NCBI GenBank assembly: GCA_002633025.1
Contig: NMRB01002090.1
Coordinates: 50,758 to 114,757 of the forward strand
DNA length: 64,000 nt
Reading direction: 5' to 3'
DNA from: Notospermus geniculatus
Lineage: Eukaryota; Nemertea; Pilidiophora; Heteronemertea; Lineidae
Within the stretch, counting starts at the first letter, position 1, and every line of letters begins with the position of its first letter. This document shows, one piece after another, positions 42,561 through 53,600 of this stretch. The position numbers were made by a program, and so were the translations under genes. The notes beneath the pieces were generated by a model, which was given only the letters and a program-made list of their open reading frames with translations, ran no database searches and was not told where the DNA came from.

Positions 42561-43910
42561 TTGTGAAATCGGCCCATTCGCATGATCCGTGACGTTATTG
42601 GTATGGATGATGATGACTGAATGCATACCGTGACCAAAGATGCAGGAAGGCAACACTATGGTCAAACTATAAATACAATAACTAAGGCGTGCAACAGAGT
42701 ATGATGTATACATGTACATGTATATCATGATCACTTAGAAGCTACATCTGTACAAATTCTTCCGTTATCATCTTTTAAATGATTCAACAAACCAATTATG
42801 GCTCAATTAATTAAATGGCAAAATACATTATGCGTCATTATTGGACAAAGATTTACAGAAGCTAATCATACACAGCGGGTACCCAAATCCTTCCCAACAG
42901 CCTGAACCACATCAAGTGCATGTATGGCTCACTCAGCCAAAAACATTTCGTTGGTGTAGTTTGTTCCATCTACAGTTCATTCCACTTCCCAGTGGCGTGA
43001 GGTTTACCGTATCAATGATAGCTCCGTAACGGCTGGGTCAAATTTGATGAAACATACGTCAATCGACTTGTCTTTCTTGCCGGTATCTTTCTGCTATCTT
43101 CATTTTTCGCGTAATGCTATCTTCATTTTTCGCGTAAGGCCGACATAACGGATCCCTTTCTCAAAACCCATTTCATTTCGCCATGGTGTTCAGTGCAGTT
43201 TACACGTGCGCGATGCATTGCGTCATTTCAAAATGGCCGCCATTTCGGCCGTCAACACAAACTGTGATTTGTGAAGGAACTTTTTTCTGCCACATTTTGC
43301 GGGAAAATGACAGTGATGATGGCTGTAGCGCCAAAAAAGACAAATCGATTGATATATGGTATGTCAAATTCGGCCCAGCCGTTGCGGAGCTATCGTTGAT
43401 AAACCTCGCACCACTCGGAACTGGAATGGAGAGTAGGCCTACATTTGGCAAATTGCACTGAACTGATCTCGTGTACCTGAGAAGACCACAACGATCAAGA
43501 AGTGGGTTCTCAATGATGCATGAATGAGGTCTGCTCAGGCTGGGCATTGAATTGGAAACGTAATATAATCCCTTTGCATGGTGCAAACTTAGCTGGTCAA
43601 CTTAACACCGGTGGTATAACATTTGTGTTTGTGGTTTGATCAATTTCCAAGTTGAACTAAGTGCTATTCACCAAATGTAGATGAAACAAACTATAAGTAC
43701 AGTGTAATACCTAGGATAAAGGCCCTTTTCCATTACTACGAATTCCGCTGCGGTTTGCGGTGAGTGGAGCGGTTTAATTTGCCAGAAAATGAGTAAGGCA
43801 ATTATCTTAGAAGGGTGACGTATATGTAATTCATGGCCTCAAAATTGCAACAAGAAGAATATGGTCAAAACTAAATAAGGAAACCATTTACTTCATCCTC
43901 TATACGTGAC
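42561..43910. other. Intergenic, no supported gene
   Basis: It has a short direct repeat (GCTATCTTCATTTTTCGCGT, 43093-43137). ORF at 43183-43461 shows no family signature. Confidence 0.35.
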
Positions 43911-44056
43911 TAGGGCCGTATGCACCAACGAAGATATCTTGAACTCAGGTTGAGCCACAACTTTTCCATTGTCATATCAAGCCCTGGCAACCTGAACAAC
44001 TGAAAAGCAGTGGCTCAACCTGAGTTCAAGATAATCTTCGTTGGTGCATACGCCCT
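43911..44056. mobile_element. Hairpin MITE, AGGGCCGTATGCACCAACGA arms
   Basis: Arms of about 60 bp (AGGGCCGTATGCACCAACGA, CTTGAACTCAGGTTGAGCCA) mirrored at right. Confidence 0.9.
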
Positions 44057-44115
44057 GAAAGCAGGCAACAGTCTTTGTAATTTCCATACCGCACTGTTTC
44101 CTAACAAGCTCTTTA

Positions 44116-44575
44116 GGCCAGACTTTTTTTATACCTTGTTTAGCGCACTTCAATTTTCAGAGATTTGTAGAGGTGGTCGGAAAAAAAATAAAAATAAAAA
44201 TTTATTTTCTCCCTTCACAAAAGCATTCTGTAAAACAAGCAGAGCGGAGGAAGAAATGAAAATAAAATTTTATTTCAAAATAAATATTCATTGTTCTAAC
44301 CACGACAAACTATTCATAAGACAACGATTGTGATTGGTCTCATAGTGTGGCTCTGTTCATGATGTTAGGTGCCGTGAGCTGATTAGACTACTCAGGCGGG
44401 AAGGGCGGTGGTCGGAATAAAAATAAAGATAAAATTTTATTTTTTTTCTGTTTTGAGCAATTTTGAACGTCGGCGGGTTCGCTAAATGGTCAAAAATAAA
44501 TATTTTTTTTTATTTTGTTTTTGGAATTTCGGGCGGCGGCGGGTTCGCTAAACAAGGTATAAAAAAAGTCTGGCC
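44116..44575. mobile_element. 460-bp MITE, GGCCAGACTTTTTTTATACC ends, TTA TSD
   Basis: TTA flanks at 44113-44115 and 44576-44578. The ends match over 30 bp and include TTGTTTAGC. The interior has A/T tracts and GCGGGTTCGCTAA words shared with the element at 12622. PIF/Harbinger-type. Confidence 0.85.
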
Positions 44576-44736
44576 TTACATGGAGCACTGCTTCCAAACA
44601 GTTCTTTTTACAAAGCTCAGCTTCGAAACAAAGCTCTCTATACAAAGCTCAGCTTCAAAACAAAGCTCTTCATACAACGCTCAGCTTCGAAACAAAGCTC
44701 TTTATACAAAGCTCGGCTTCGAATCAAAGCTCTTTA

Positions 44737-45221
44737 GGCCACGTACAAAAAATTACTTGTTTCTCATCAGCGGCCGGACGGATTTTTCGTGCCGGGTGGA
44801 TATTTTTTTATATTTTATATTTTCAAAATATAAATTATAAATGGGCCGGCCTGACAAAATAAACACTGCTGAATAAAAATTTGTATTTTCAAAGATAAAA
44901 AACACTCATTTTCCAGGGCAGCATGATGTGTAAAAAGTCACTTCTGGCAACCCGACACTGACAGGTTGTAAACAGTTTGTGACAGGCCTGAATTTGACAC
45001 GTGTGTGTGGTCTCCCTATTCACGGGCCAACCTTCATGACCCCGAACTGTTGCACTTTGATGTACATTTTCTTCAAAAAGAAAATTATAAATTGCCCTGG
45101 TCTATCTTTCTCCGTAAAATTCCTAGAAATTTGAATATAAAATATAAAATATAAATTGCCCTGACGGACCTTACCTTCACCAATGTTCTGATGAGAAACA
45201 AGTTATTTATTTTATGTGGCC
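44737..45221. mobile_element. 485-bp MITE, GGCCACRTA ends, TTA TSD
   Basis: TTA flanks at 44734-44736 and 45222-45224. The ends run GGCCACGTACAAAAAATTAC with TTGTTTCTCATCAG, mirrored at the right. Inserted in the same minisatellite word (GCTCTTTA) as the previous MITE. Confidence 0.85.
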
Positions 45222-45534
45222 TTATACAAAGCTCAGCTTCAAAACAAAGCTCTTTATGCAAAGCTCAGCTTCGAAACAAAGCTCTTCATACAAAGCTCAG
45301 CTTCCAAACAAAGCTCTATATCCAAAGCTCAGCTTCCAAGCTATTTATACACACAGCACTGCTTCCAAACAGAGCTCTTCTAATACAAATCCTGGCTCCC
45401 AAAGAAAGCTCTTTTTACAGAGGTTGGCTTCCAAACAAAGCTCTTTATACACAACTTGGCTTCCAAACACAGCTCTTTCTACACAGCACTACTTCCAAAC
45501 AAATCTCTATGAAGTTAAATGTTGCTAGTCACAC

Positions 45535-45816
45535 TTACAGTACAGGTCACAATTGACATCCCTACGGCTTCGCGTAAGTTACTCGTAAGTTACGCATAAC
45601 TTACGCGTAACTCACGGCTTTGGTTTCGCGTAACTCACCGCGTAACTCGCCAAAATCGGGTAACTCGCCTCGTAAATCACTGCGTAGCTAGCGAAATTTG
45701 CGTAACTCACCTCGTAAGTTACGCGTAACATAGCTCCTGAGTTGTTGCGTAAGTTACAAGTGACTTACGCGTAACTAACGCGAATTTAGGGATGTGAATT
45801 GTGACCTGTACTGTAA
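45535..45816. mobile_element. GTTACG foldback MITE, copy 2
   Basis: Same ends as the copy at 17527 (TTACAGTACAGGTCACAATT and inverse) with an interior of GCGTAACTCACC/GTTACGCGTAAC words. Confidence 0.92.
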
Positions 45817-46144
45817 TTTTGTACACAGGTTTACCTTCACCTTAAATCTGATATTATAAGGTATTCGAAGCATCATAGAAGGCGACTGGTGAAAATCATG
45901 TAGGCCTATTGTGTAAATTCAGATTTATGGATTGGAAATCATCAGAAACAGGCATTAGCATAGAATCATTATCATATGTTAAGCACTTTACTACCAGTGC
46001 AACCTGCGTCATATTCGCAACGCTCCCATAATCTGCATCATAATGATGTATTGAAGTCTGATGCAACGTAATGCATTTTAGTACACGACTAGTGCATAAA
46101 CACAATGCCATGGTATGGGTCATGACGTCATGGACTGGTCTATC

Positions 46145-46335
46145 CAGGGGGGGCACACCCGGCCCGTGCCCCCTCTATTTTGTGGAAAATCCCCGTGCCG
46201 CCTCTATTTTGTGGAAAATCTTTAAAATTGACCGGGAAATTTCAAAATTTTGCGAAGATGTTAAAATTTGACCGAGGTTTTCCACAATGTGCGCTGGGTG
46301 TGCCCCCTCTTTCCCATAATTCTGGATCCGCCCCT
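46145..46335. repeat. GGGGCGGATCC-ended repeat
   Basis: CCAGGGGGGGCACACCCGG at left and TCTGGATCCGCCCCTG at right, with GTGCCCCCTCTATTTTGTGG repeated inside. Confidence 0.6.
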
Positions 46336-46340
46336 GCTAT

Positions 46341-47339
46341 CGCAGTGAACCCCGTGTCATGGACAGGTAGACCGGTCTATGGTAGCAAAATGATTAAACC
46401 ATGTTTGACCTGTGAAATACATGTAGTGCAAATATCAAGGCACGCAATGTGTAACGGCATACTGTGATAGACTGTACGACAAGCCACAAACTGTATGTGT
46501 TTATACAGGGTGAAATGAATGAAGTGGGACAAACTGGAAGTTTCTAGGTCAAATACGCACACATAAAACAAACAGCGTTCTGATGACGTGACAGTTTATT
46601 GCCTAACAGCAGAGGTAACTTCTGAGGCTTTTCCCAAACTTTGATGACATTGAAAAGCTAGGTCAAAAATTGCCAAAATTAACTCACTCAGTTTCTACTG
46701 TGCAACTTTATCAGTCTTCAGGACATTCAGAAAATAACAGTAAACCTCAAAATCACCCAGTATGCCGGGTATTTCAGAAAAGGTACCATTACGAGTAGAA
46801 TAACTACATGAATCACTCAATGATGTTCGAAGTAGGCCAACACAAACACTGAAAGGGTAAATGCCGTCCTGTGGCTACACCTAAACTATACCAAGGATAA
46901 ATTTAGTCCGACAGAAGTATACCGTGCAGGCGCGTTTCCAGGATTTCGAACAGAGGGGGTCTAGGAAAGCCCATGGGGGAGCGCAAGGGGGCTGTTCCCC
47001 CTCGCATTGAAAATTTTGTAAAATCTGCACACCGAAGAAGCCATTTCCCAGCATTTCATCCAACATCCACTTGCCTCTCTCCCTTTTATTTATGTAAAAA
47101 AATCTATGGTCTGCACAAGCAGAGGGTCCGGACCCCCCAGACACGTGCCTGCCCTGGTATACTTCGGTATACTGAACCTTACCCAGGTCCTGACGTCATC
47201 GACTAGTTACGAGCCTGGTTGACGACCTCGTGGGAATTGCCGACAAAAACTCCTTTAGATTGTTGGTTCCACACAATTAATCATTACATGTACCTGGCCA
47301 CGACTGTAAGCGAGTTAGCGCGAAACCATCCTTGTCACA
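46341..47339. other. Intergenic, no supported gene
   Basis: Short chance ORFs. An AGGCGCGTTTCCAGGATTTC / GGGGG stretch near 46928 may be a further degenerate GGATCC-type repeat. Confidence 0.3.
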
Positions 47340-47518
47340 CATGGATCTAGGTCAATTTGTCCCTGGACAATTCATCCCCAGACATTTCGTCCCCATGGAC
47401 AATTCGTCCCCAGACATTTCGTCCCCATGGACAATTCGTCCCCAGACAATTCGTCCCCAGACAATTCGTCCCCAGACAATTCGTCCCCAGACAATTTGCC
47501 CCTGGACAATTCGTATGT
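47340..47518 (+). repeat. 15-bp minisatellite
   Basis: About ten units of ACAATTCGTCCCCAG, some with ATTTCGTCCCCATGG variants. The frame is open because the period is a multiple of three; not considered coding. Confidence 0.9.
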
Positions 47519-47879
47519 TACATTAGACAGTTCAGTATACTGAAGCTATACCCTTGGAGGTCCTCCAAGCTATACCCAAGGTATACTTCGGTCGTTCGAC
47601 ATTTATCCTGGGTACAGTTTAGGTGTATCCAGGACGACATTTACAGTACAGCTACACAAACCAAGTACTGCCCTAAACTATATGTACATAATGTAAGTAG
47701 AATATATCAACTAGGCCTAGAGATAATCAATTACAACACCTTTAATAGACAGAGGCGATATGACTATATGATAGTCACTAGGCCTACACAAAACTGCAAT
47801 GGACAATAAAAAGAATTTCATGAAAATATATGTGTTCTAGATACATACATGTACATGTACAAGATGTACGAGGAAACAA

Positions 47880-48180
47880 CAGGTGCAGATCCAGGATTTT
47901 TGGTAGAGGGGGGTCAGGGCCGGCGAAGGGGGTCATTGCAGGCGGGTGCCGGAGATACATGCACCAGTGGGGGGAGGGGGGTCTGGGGGGCCTCCCCCCC
48001 CCCAAAAAAATCTGAAATCTAGAAGACAGTAGATGCGATTTCCTGGCATCTCAGTATCAAAACAGAAGCTTTATTTGGGCATTTTTTGCTTATTGCCGCA
48101 AATTATTGAAAAAAAACAATTGGTGGTGGAGAGCAGGGGGTCACGACCCCAAAGCCCCCCTCTGGATCTGCGCCTGAAAC
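47880..48180. repeat. GGGGCGGATCC-ended repeat
   Basis: AGGTGCAGATCCAGGATTTT at left and CCCCTCTGGATCTGCGCCTG at right, with G/C runs between. Confidence 0.6.
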
Positions 48181-48442
48181 AAGGTCGCTGAGAGCAGCAT
48201 GGAATAGACATTTCAAAAGGGGTCATGAAAGTTTACAAACCCGCCTTGGGAGTCACGCACTGCACGAATCACAGTGGCATGTTTTCTTCAAGTCAACCTC
48301 TTTAAAGTATCACTGTATGCACGAGGTGTGCCTCAGTATCCCTCCCCTGGTGGCAGAATCTGGAACCAATATGACAAGACTGGTGTCCTGTCCAACCCAC
48401 ACATAGCCAGTGGTAACACCTAGGCTGGACTGATACTATATG

Positions 48443-48888
48443 TACAGTACAGGTCACAATTGACATCCCTAAATTCGCGTAAGTTACGCGTAAGTCACTC
48501 GTAAGTTACGCAACAACTCACGCGCTATGTTACGCGTAACTTACGAGGTGAGTTACGCGAATTTCGCTAGCTACGCAGTGATTTACGAGGCGAGTTACGT
48601 GATTTTGGCGAGTTACGCGGTGAGTTACGTGTACTGTAAACCAGGAAATTTTTGTGACGCTAAAAGTTAGCGAATTTATCATTTTTGAAAACCGCGTAGA
48701 CTAATTTCCGCGTACCTTCATAATTCAATGAAAAATGCATAAGGGTTGGTATTTTCGCACTGTTTAAGTTCATGTTTCGGCCCATGACCGCGAAAATAAA
48801 ACACACGCGAAAATTTCACGGTTTACAGTAAGTTACGACGAGCAACTTACGCGAAGCCGTAGGGATGTCAATTGTGACCTGTACTGTA
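48443..48888. mobile_element. GTTACG foldback MITE, copy 3, carrying a nested MITE
   Basis: Ends and interior as in the copy at 17527. At 48632-48840 a second element with ends TACTGTAAACC and inverse, and AAATTTTTGTGACGC / GCGAAAATTTCAC arms, interrupts a GAGTTACG word. Confidence 0.9.
48632..48840. mobile_element. Nested MITE, TACTGTAAACC ends
   Basis: About 209 bp with mirrored ends and inner GCGAATTTATC / AAAATAAAAC words. Wholly inside copy 3 of the GTTACG family. Confidence 0.8.
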
Positions 48889-49210
48889 TGTCAAAACCTC
48901 AGCTGACGAAAACGGCCGCCATCCTTTTCATCTCTTGAAAAATTTAATGCACTGTTATAGCGTGACTAACCTTTCAATAGGCATAGCTTCCATGTACGAT
49001 CATCTTATGTTTTGTCCGTTTTTTACCTATTTATCAACAATGAGGAGAAGGTCTGAGTACAAATTTTAAATCGAGAAGTGCCAAGCTATCTAGACAATAA
49101 GGGGTGGTTATGTAAAGCAGGAGGAAACCAGAGCCCCAGAAAATGATAATGATGGATAAATTATGACAGGGAACATCACACTGGCGACTTGCTTCTACTC
49201 TGGTTGCAAG

Positions 49211-49447
49211 AGATGATATCACTCCAAAAGAGTGCAGCACCTGACGTGGCAGCGTCATGACGTCCCGCACGTCATTTCATGATGTCTTGACATGAGACGA
49301 ACAAAAAAATCAAATTGTTTCCCGACGTCATGATCACTGAAACAACAGGACTTTTTTTTCAAGTCACATCATGGCGTTCAGAAATGACGTGCGGGACGTC
49401 ATGACGCTGCCCCATCAGGTGCTGCACTCTTTTGGAGTGATAGAATC
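49211..49447. mobile_element. Hairpin MITE family G, copy 1
   Basis: Arms CACTCCAAAAGAGTGCAGCA then GCGTCATGACGTCCCGCACG, mirrored. A close relative lies at 59916-60140. Confidence 0.9.
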
Positions 49448-49512
49448 TACTGAAAATCTGATGTGAACAAAATTTACATGGAATACATCTGCTAATGAGT
49501 ACCAGGTTGGTA

Positions 49513-50080
49513 TTAAGGCCAATTTACACGATACCATTTTTACATCCGATTGTCTGATCCGACACGATCGTACGTCCAAATTGGTTCTAAACTGCACTTA
49601 CGACAAAATTTTATGGCCTTTGCGACGTCGGATGCACAAGACAGATGTTCTATTTTCTTCCGATATGTGACATGCGTCTGGCAAAACCAGACGCATGTCG
49701 CTCTTATCTTGGCAGGTTGAGGTCAAATATGTTTGTCAGTTTCAATATTGTCTACCAGCCTATTATGAAATCTGAAAGAATTTATTTCTTCCATTCTCTC
49801 CTGGTGTCATCTTGGTTCGTTGAGGCTCACCCTCTGAGCGACATGTGACTCTTTTCGCCAGAGCAGGTCACATATCAGACGAAGGACGCATGAACTCGAC
49901 CAATCAGGTGGCTGCATTGATGTCATGTACTCGGCGCGCTTGGCAAAGAATGAGTCTCTCTGTACTGACGGATGAATAAATCAGACAGTGTATACAGAAC
50001 TTCCGATGACAGTATCATACGACAAAATCGCATCTATCTTGAAAGTACGGTCAAATCGAATCGTGTAAATTGGCCTTTAA
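49513..50080. mobile_element. MITE with TTAAGGCCAATTTACACGAT ends
   Basis: TTAAGGCCAATTTACACGAT at left and its inverse, plus a T, at right. About 570 bp. It contains an inner inverted CAGACGCATGTCGCTCTTAT / GAGCGACATGTGACTC stretch, probably another old insertion. Confidence 0.85.
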
Positions 50081-50554
50081 CTCATCCAACCCTGGAGCCC
50101 AGCAGACGGCATCTTGTGTCAAAGTACTCTCATGTCAAAGTTCTCTCACATTCTATGGTATCGATTGAAATATTTGAAGAAAAGTTGTTCCTGTGAACCA
50201 TCTGAAGAATGTTTCTTCAACTTTTTCCAACTTATTTCCAAGGTTTTTCGAAAACTTCAACAGAAGATGCCGTCTGCTCAAACCTGGGAGCAGATGAGTT
50301 AGGAAACAAATCCGTCTGCTTCACATCTTCCCCTCCCCGTGCAATCCGCAACACCTGCATATTAAAAATAGACTATTCCATCTTCTGCCATCGTGTTTAC
50401 ACCTCATGATAATGGATAATCTCATTTTTCCATTCGGGTATACGCTACAGGAACATGTTTGTCCGAAACAGACGTCAACTTTATAGAAAGTTTTTAGGCA
50501 ACGGTTCCAAGACGATCACAGAATAATATTGTATAAAAGTTCTTCCCTCAACGG

Positions 50555-50562
50555 TTTATTTA
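50555..50562 (-). promoter_or_regulatory. Poly(A) signal overlapping the SNX27 stop
   Basis: On the minus strand the stop TAA is embedded in TAAATAAA, giving AATAAA two bases into the stop. If used, the 3' UTR would be only some 15-30 nt. Other signals further left are possible. Confidence 0.35.
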
Positions 50563-50625
50563 CAGGTCTCCATCTCCGATACTCTCATCTTTGGCCACTC
50601 TCCGTCGCGCTGGACGATGGACAGT
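50560..50625 (-). CDS. SNX27: SNX27 terminal exon: IGDGDL tail
   Basis: After TTTTCAG, 66 nt encode TVHRPARRRVAKDESIGDGD, L and TAA, in phase 0 with the exon at 52882. A basic patch (RPARRR) precedes the acidic-hydrophobic end. The only other sorting nexin end like this that I know is SNX17 (IGDEDL). Confidence 0.85.
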   Translation of the reverse strand, partial: TVHRPARRRVAKDESIGDGDL

Positions 50626-53600
50626 CTGAAAAGTGACACGAAAATTTATAATGACAAATATTCCTAGATGATCTTTTGAAAATCTTGCTATTTCCAAATT
50701 AACCTTAACCCTTTTGCACCCGGATTAATTTGAAAAGTGTACATTGTGTCACATGAATTTCTCATGTGTTTACAAAACTCGCCTAGCTCCCCAAAATTGC
50801 AACCAAAACTGGTGCCAAGGCACTCATTCTGGAGGCAACTAAATGGGCCACAACATCATATAGGTTTGCTTGTTCCAAAATGTCTGTGAGAGAAACAGGC
50901 CAGAGCCAAAGATGCAATTTGTGAGGAAATAGTCAAATTCTGCCTATGTTTTTGTCACGTTGCCAATCTTTAAATGTCTATATCTCAAAAACCATTGCTC
51001 CTACGCGTCTGAAAATTTGCAAAACTTTTTCTCCTCTTTCTTTTGGCGCTAGTTGCGAGTTCGTAGCTGCTTCCGTTCTGGAGATATAGCCGTTTTGTCA
51101 CAACAAGTCAGATTTGCACCTTGAAGTCAGTCAATCTAGACCCCAGGACAAACGTTAGAACGCTATTTTACCCAGGTTTCTTCAAACAGAGCAAAGTCGC
51201 TTATTGAAGGGGTAGTCTCGCAACAAAAAATATGCAAAGAGAACATCAACCGGTCTACTGGTTACGATTCTAGGTCAATATGAATGTCCGAGGTTGTGTG
51301 GTACAGGCCACGCTCGCCAAACGGCGAGTTTGGGCGCATAAGGGTTAAAGCGAATAGGGAGAATATACGTGTGGGTTTGAACTGATAGTACACAGATGCC
51401 ACCTATTATTCATGACGATTGAAGGTGTGATTGGCCGTGCTTGGTGAACCGCATCTCTTGAACAATGAGCCTCTATAGGTGTCACGTCTGCTCTATAAGT
51501 CATCATGTGACCAATTGGTGCTCCCTATTACTCGCGGCAGTCAAAAATGACACTAAGAATAATTAAGTGACCCATAAAATTCACAACTTCAAAATTACAA
51601 ATTTCCACATCTTAGTGGATTACATCATTAGGTACATACAATGTAAAGCCTATACACTTGCAGTTGACCATGTTCTAAATGGCAGTTAAAGGCAGCAAAG
51701 CCACAGCAGTTGTGCAAATATGCAATTAGTAGAAAATTAAATGCCGATGTGAGTACAATAATTGATTCAAGATGGCAGCGTTCAAATCTCTATTCCCACA
51801 ACCTGACTGGCACAACCAGTTGGCTTTAAAACATCGAAATATTTTGGACGAGGATACGGTACATGTAGTTCATACAACAGACCTGGGCTGACCTCACAGA
51901 AAGTCCGATAGTGCTTTTGGTGCCTATCGGCAGTTTAGCTAATGGGAAAATGCATTATAACTACATGTATTAACTACCGATAGGCGCAGGTAGCACTATC
52001 GGACTTTCTGTGTGGTTGCCCCGTATCGATACCTTTCATTCAAATTCATCCAAGTTTGAATGTGTCATTGTGTGTGTCCAATTGTTTGGTTTGATGTGAT
52101 TGTTTCTACATTGGCATATCTGGTGGGTGTTGCCCATGTTAGTTTCCCAAAGACTAGAATATAGTTTTGAAGTGTTTTGTTGGCAGAGGCCTCAACGGAC
52201 TGCCACTGCATAGTCTTGAACTGCTGTTTATATACCTTGAGAATCAATAGAGTGAAAATTTATATGACTTTTACGAAACAGTGGCATTCACACGTTCATA
52301 CATTGTATTCTCCTAGACCCTGCCACACAAGCAAAGTTATTCAAATTTTATGATTAAAGCTCAATCAAATTTTAAAGATATTTCTGGCTTACGATGTCAT
52401 TCGGCAACTGCTACTGCCAAGTCTGGTTGCTGGCACAGATCCTCAAGAAATGAAGCAAAAACAGTGTAAAACACACAACAACAAATAGTTTTTTTACTGG
52501 TTTTACAACAGTAAACACTGAATGAATTTAGACAACATGCTATCATCATTGAGATGGTGAATGATGGCCATTTGTTTTCACTGAAAACACAGATTCTGAA
52601 TGGCAAGGGGCATCAAGTGCTGATACAGCAGCACACATTGATTAGGTATTCAAACAGGAATTTCAGGAATAGCCAATCAGACAAAAGCTGTCATTTTGTG
52701 CGAGTTTGAACCAGGAATTATAACCAATCAGAAGAGTAAAGAAGTATTGGATTGGTGGATGGATTCTGCTATCTCTTACAAATTTGCCAGTCATACTTTT
52801 AACACTTTCTGATTGAATGATTCCAGAGGCAATTCTCTCAACTGGCCAATCAGACACATTCTAACATCCTATGTCTCTTACCGATGACTCGGAAGTGGTG
52901 CTAGCAGTTGTTTGATTGCCATTATTAACCATTCTGCTCTGAAAAGTGAACACATAGACATCAAAACAATCGTACATTGACACATCAATAATGAACAGGA
53001 AAACACAAATATTTTGATGAGAACGAAAAATCAACATCTGAGTGCTAGACATGACATTTGTAGGCAAAATATGTGATTTGATGTGCTGCTTATAGTAGGG
53101 CCTGTTCCACTGGTGACTTTGCCCATGACAAGGGCAAATCTGAAGTCTGCGATATTCCCTCGACAAGCTGCGATATTTAGCATTCATAGTTTTTTGTGAG
53201 TTGTCAACTGGTCGTTGATTGGTCAAACACTCACAGGCCTAGACTAAGTTAGTTGTCGTGGGTGGTCATAGAGGCTTGTAGTTTCTTCGCACATTACTCG
53301 TACCTAGTCGCAGACTGTCATAGATAGTCAAGGTTACTCTTCCATAACCAAGACCTACGATTCTGTATGACTATGTATGACATGGGTGCGACTATATACG
53401 ATATAACTTCGACTGACTTCTACTAAAACTTTGTTGCGGGCAAATTTTAAACTTTTTGAAAAATTTTCTGCGAGCCAGAGAATCATTTTTGCAAACACAG
53501 ACGACAGTCTAAGAACTGTTACGAGAAGCTACGATTTTTTCATTCGTCCCTTGTCGCAGGCCAAATTTTGCCAGTGGGACATTACTATTAGTGAATGCTG

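Larger units (their letters stand above)
44100..45530 (+). repeat. 27-28-bp minisatellite split by two MITEs
   Basis: Units of the form CTTCGAAACAAAGCTCTTTA + TACAAAGCTCAG run at 44585-44735 and 45222-45520, with a flanking unit at 44100-44115. The array is interrupted by MITEs at 44116-44575 and 44737-45221. Three frames stay partly open because stops are rare in the unit; not taken as coding. Confidence 0.88.

Noticed and set aside
47332-47809. Coding region from the 15-bp repeat (PQTIRPQTIRPQ-type peptide)
   Set aside because: Low-complexity translation of a minisatellite without a start context or homology.
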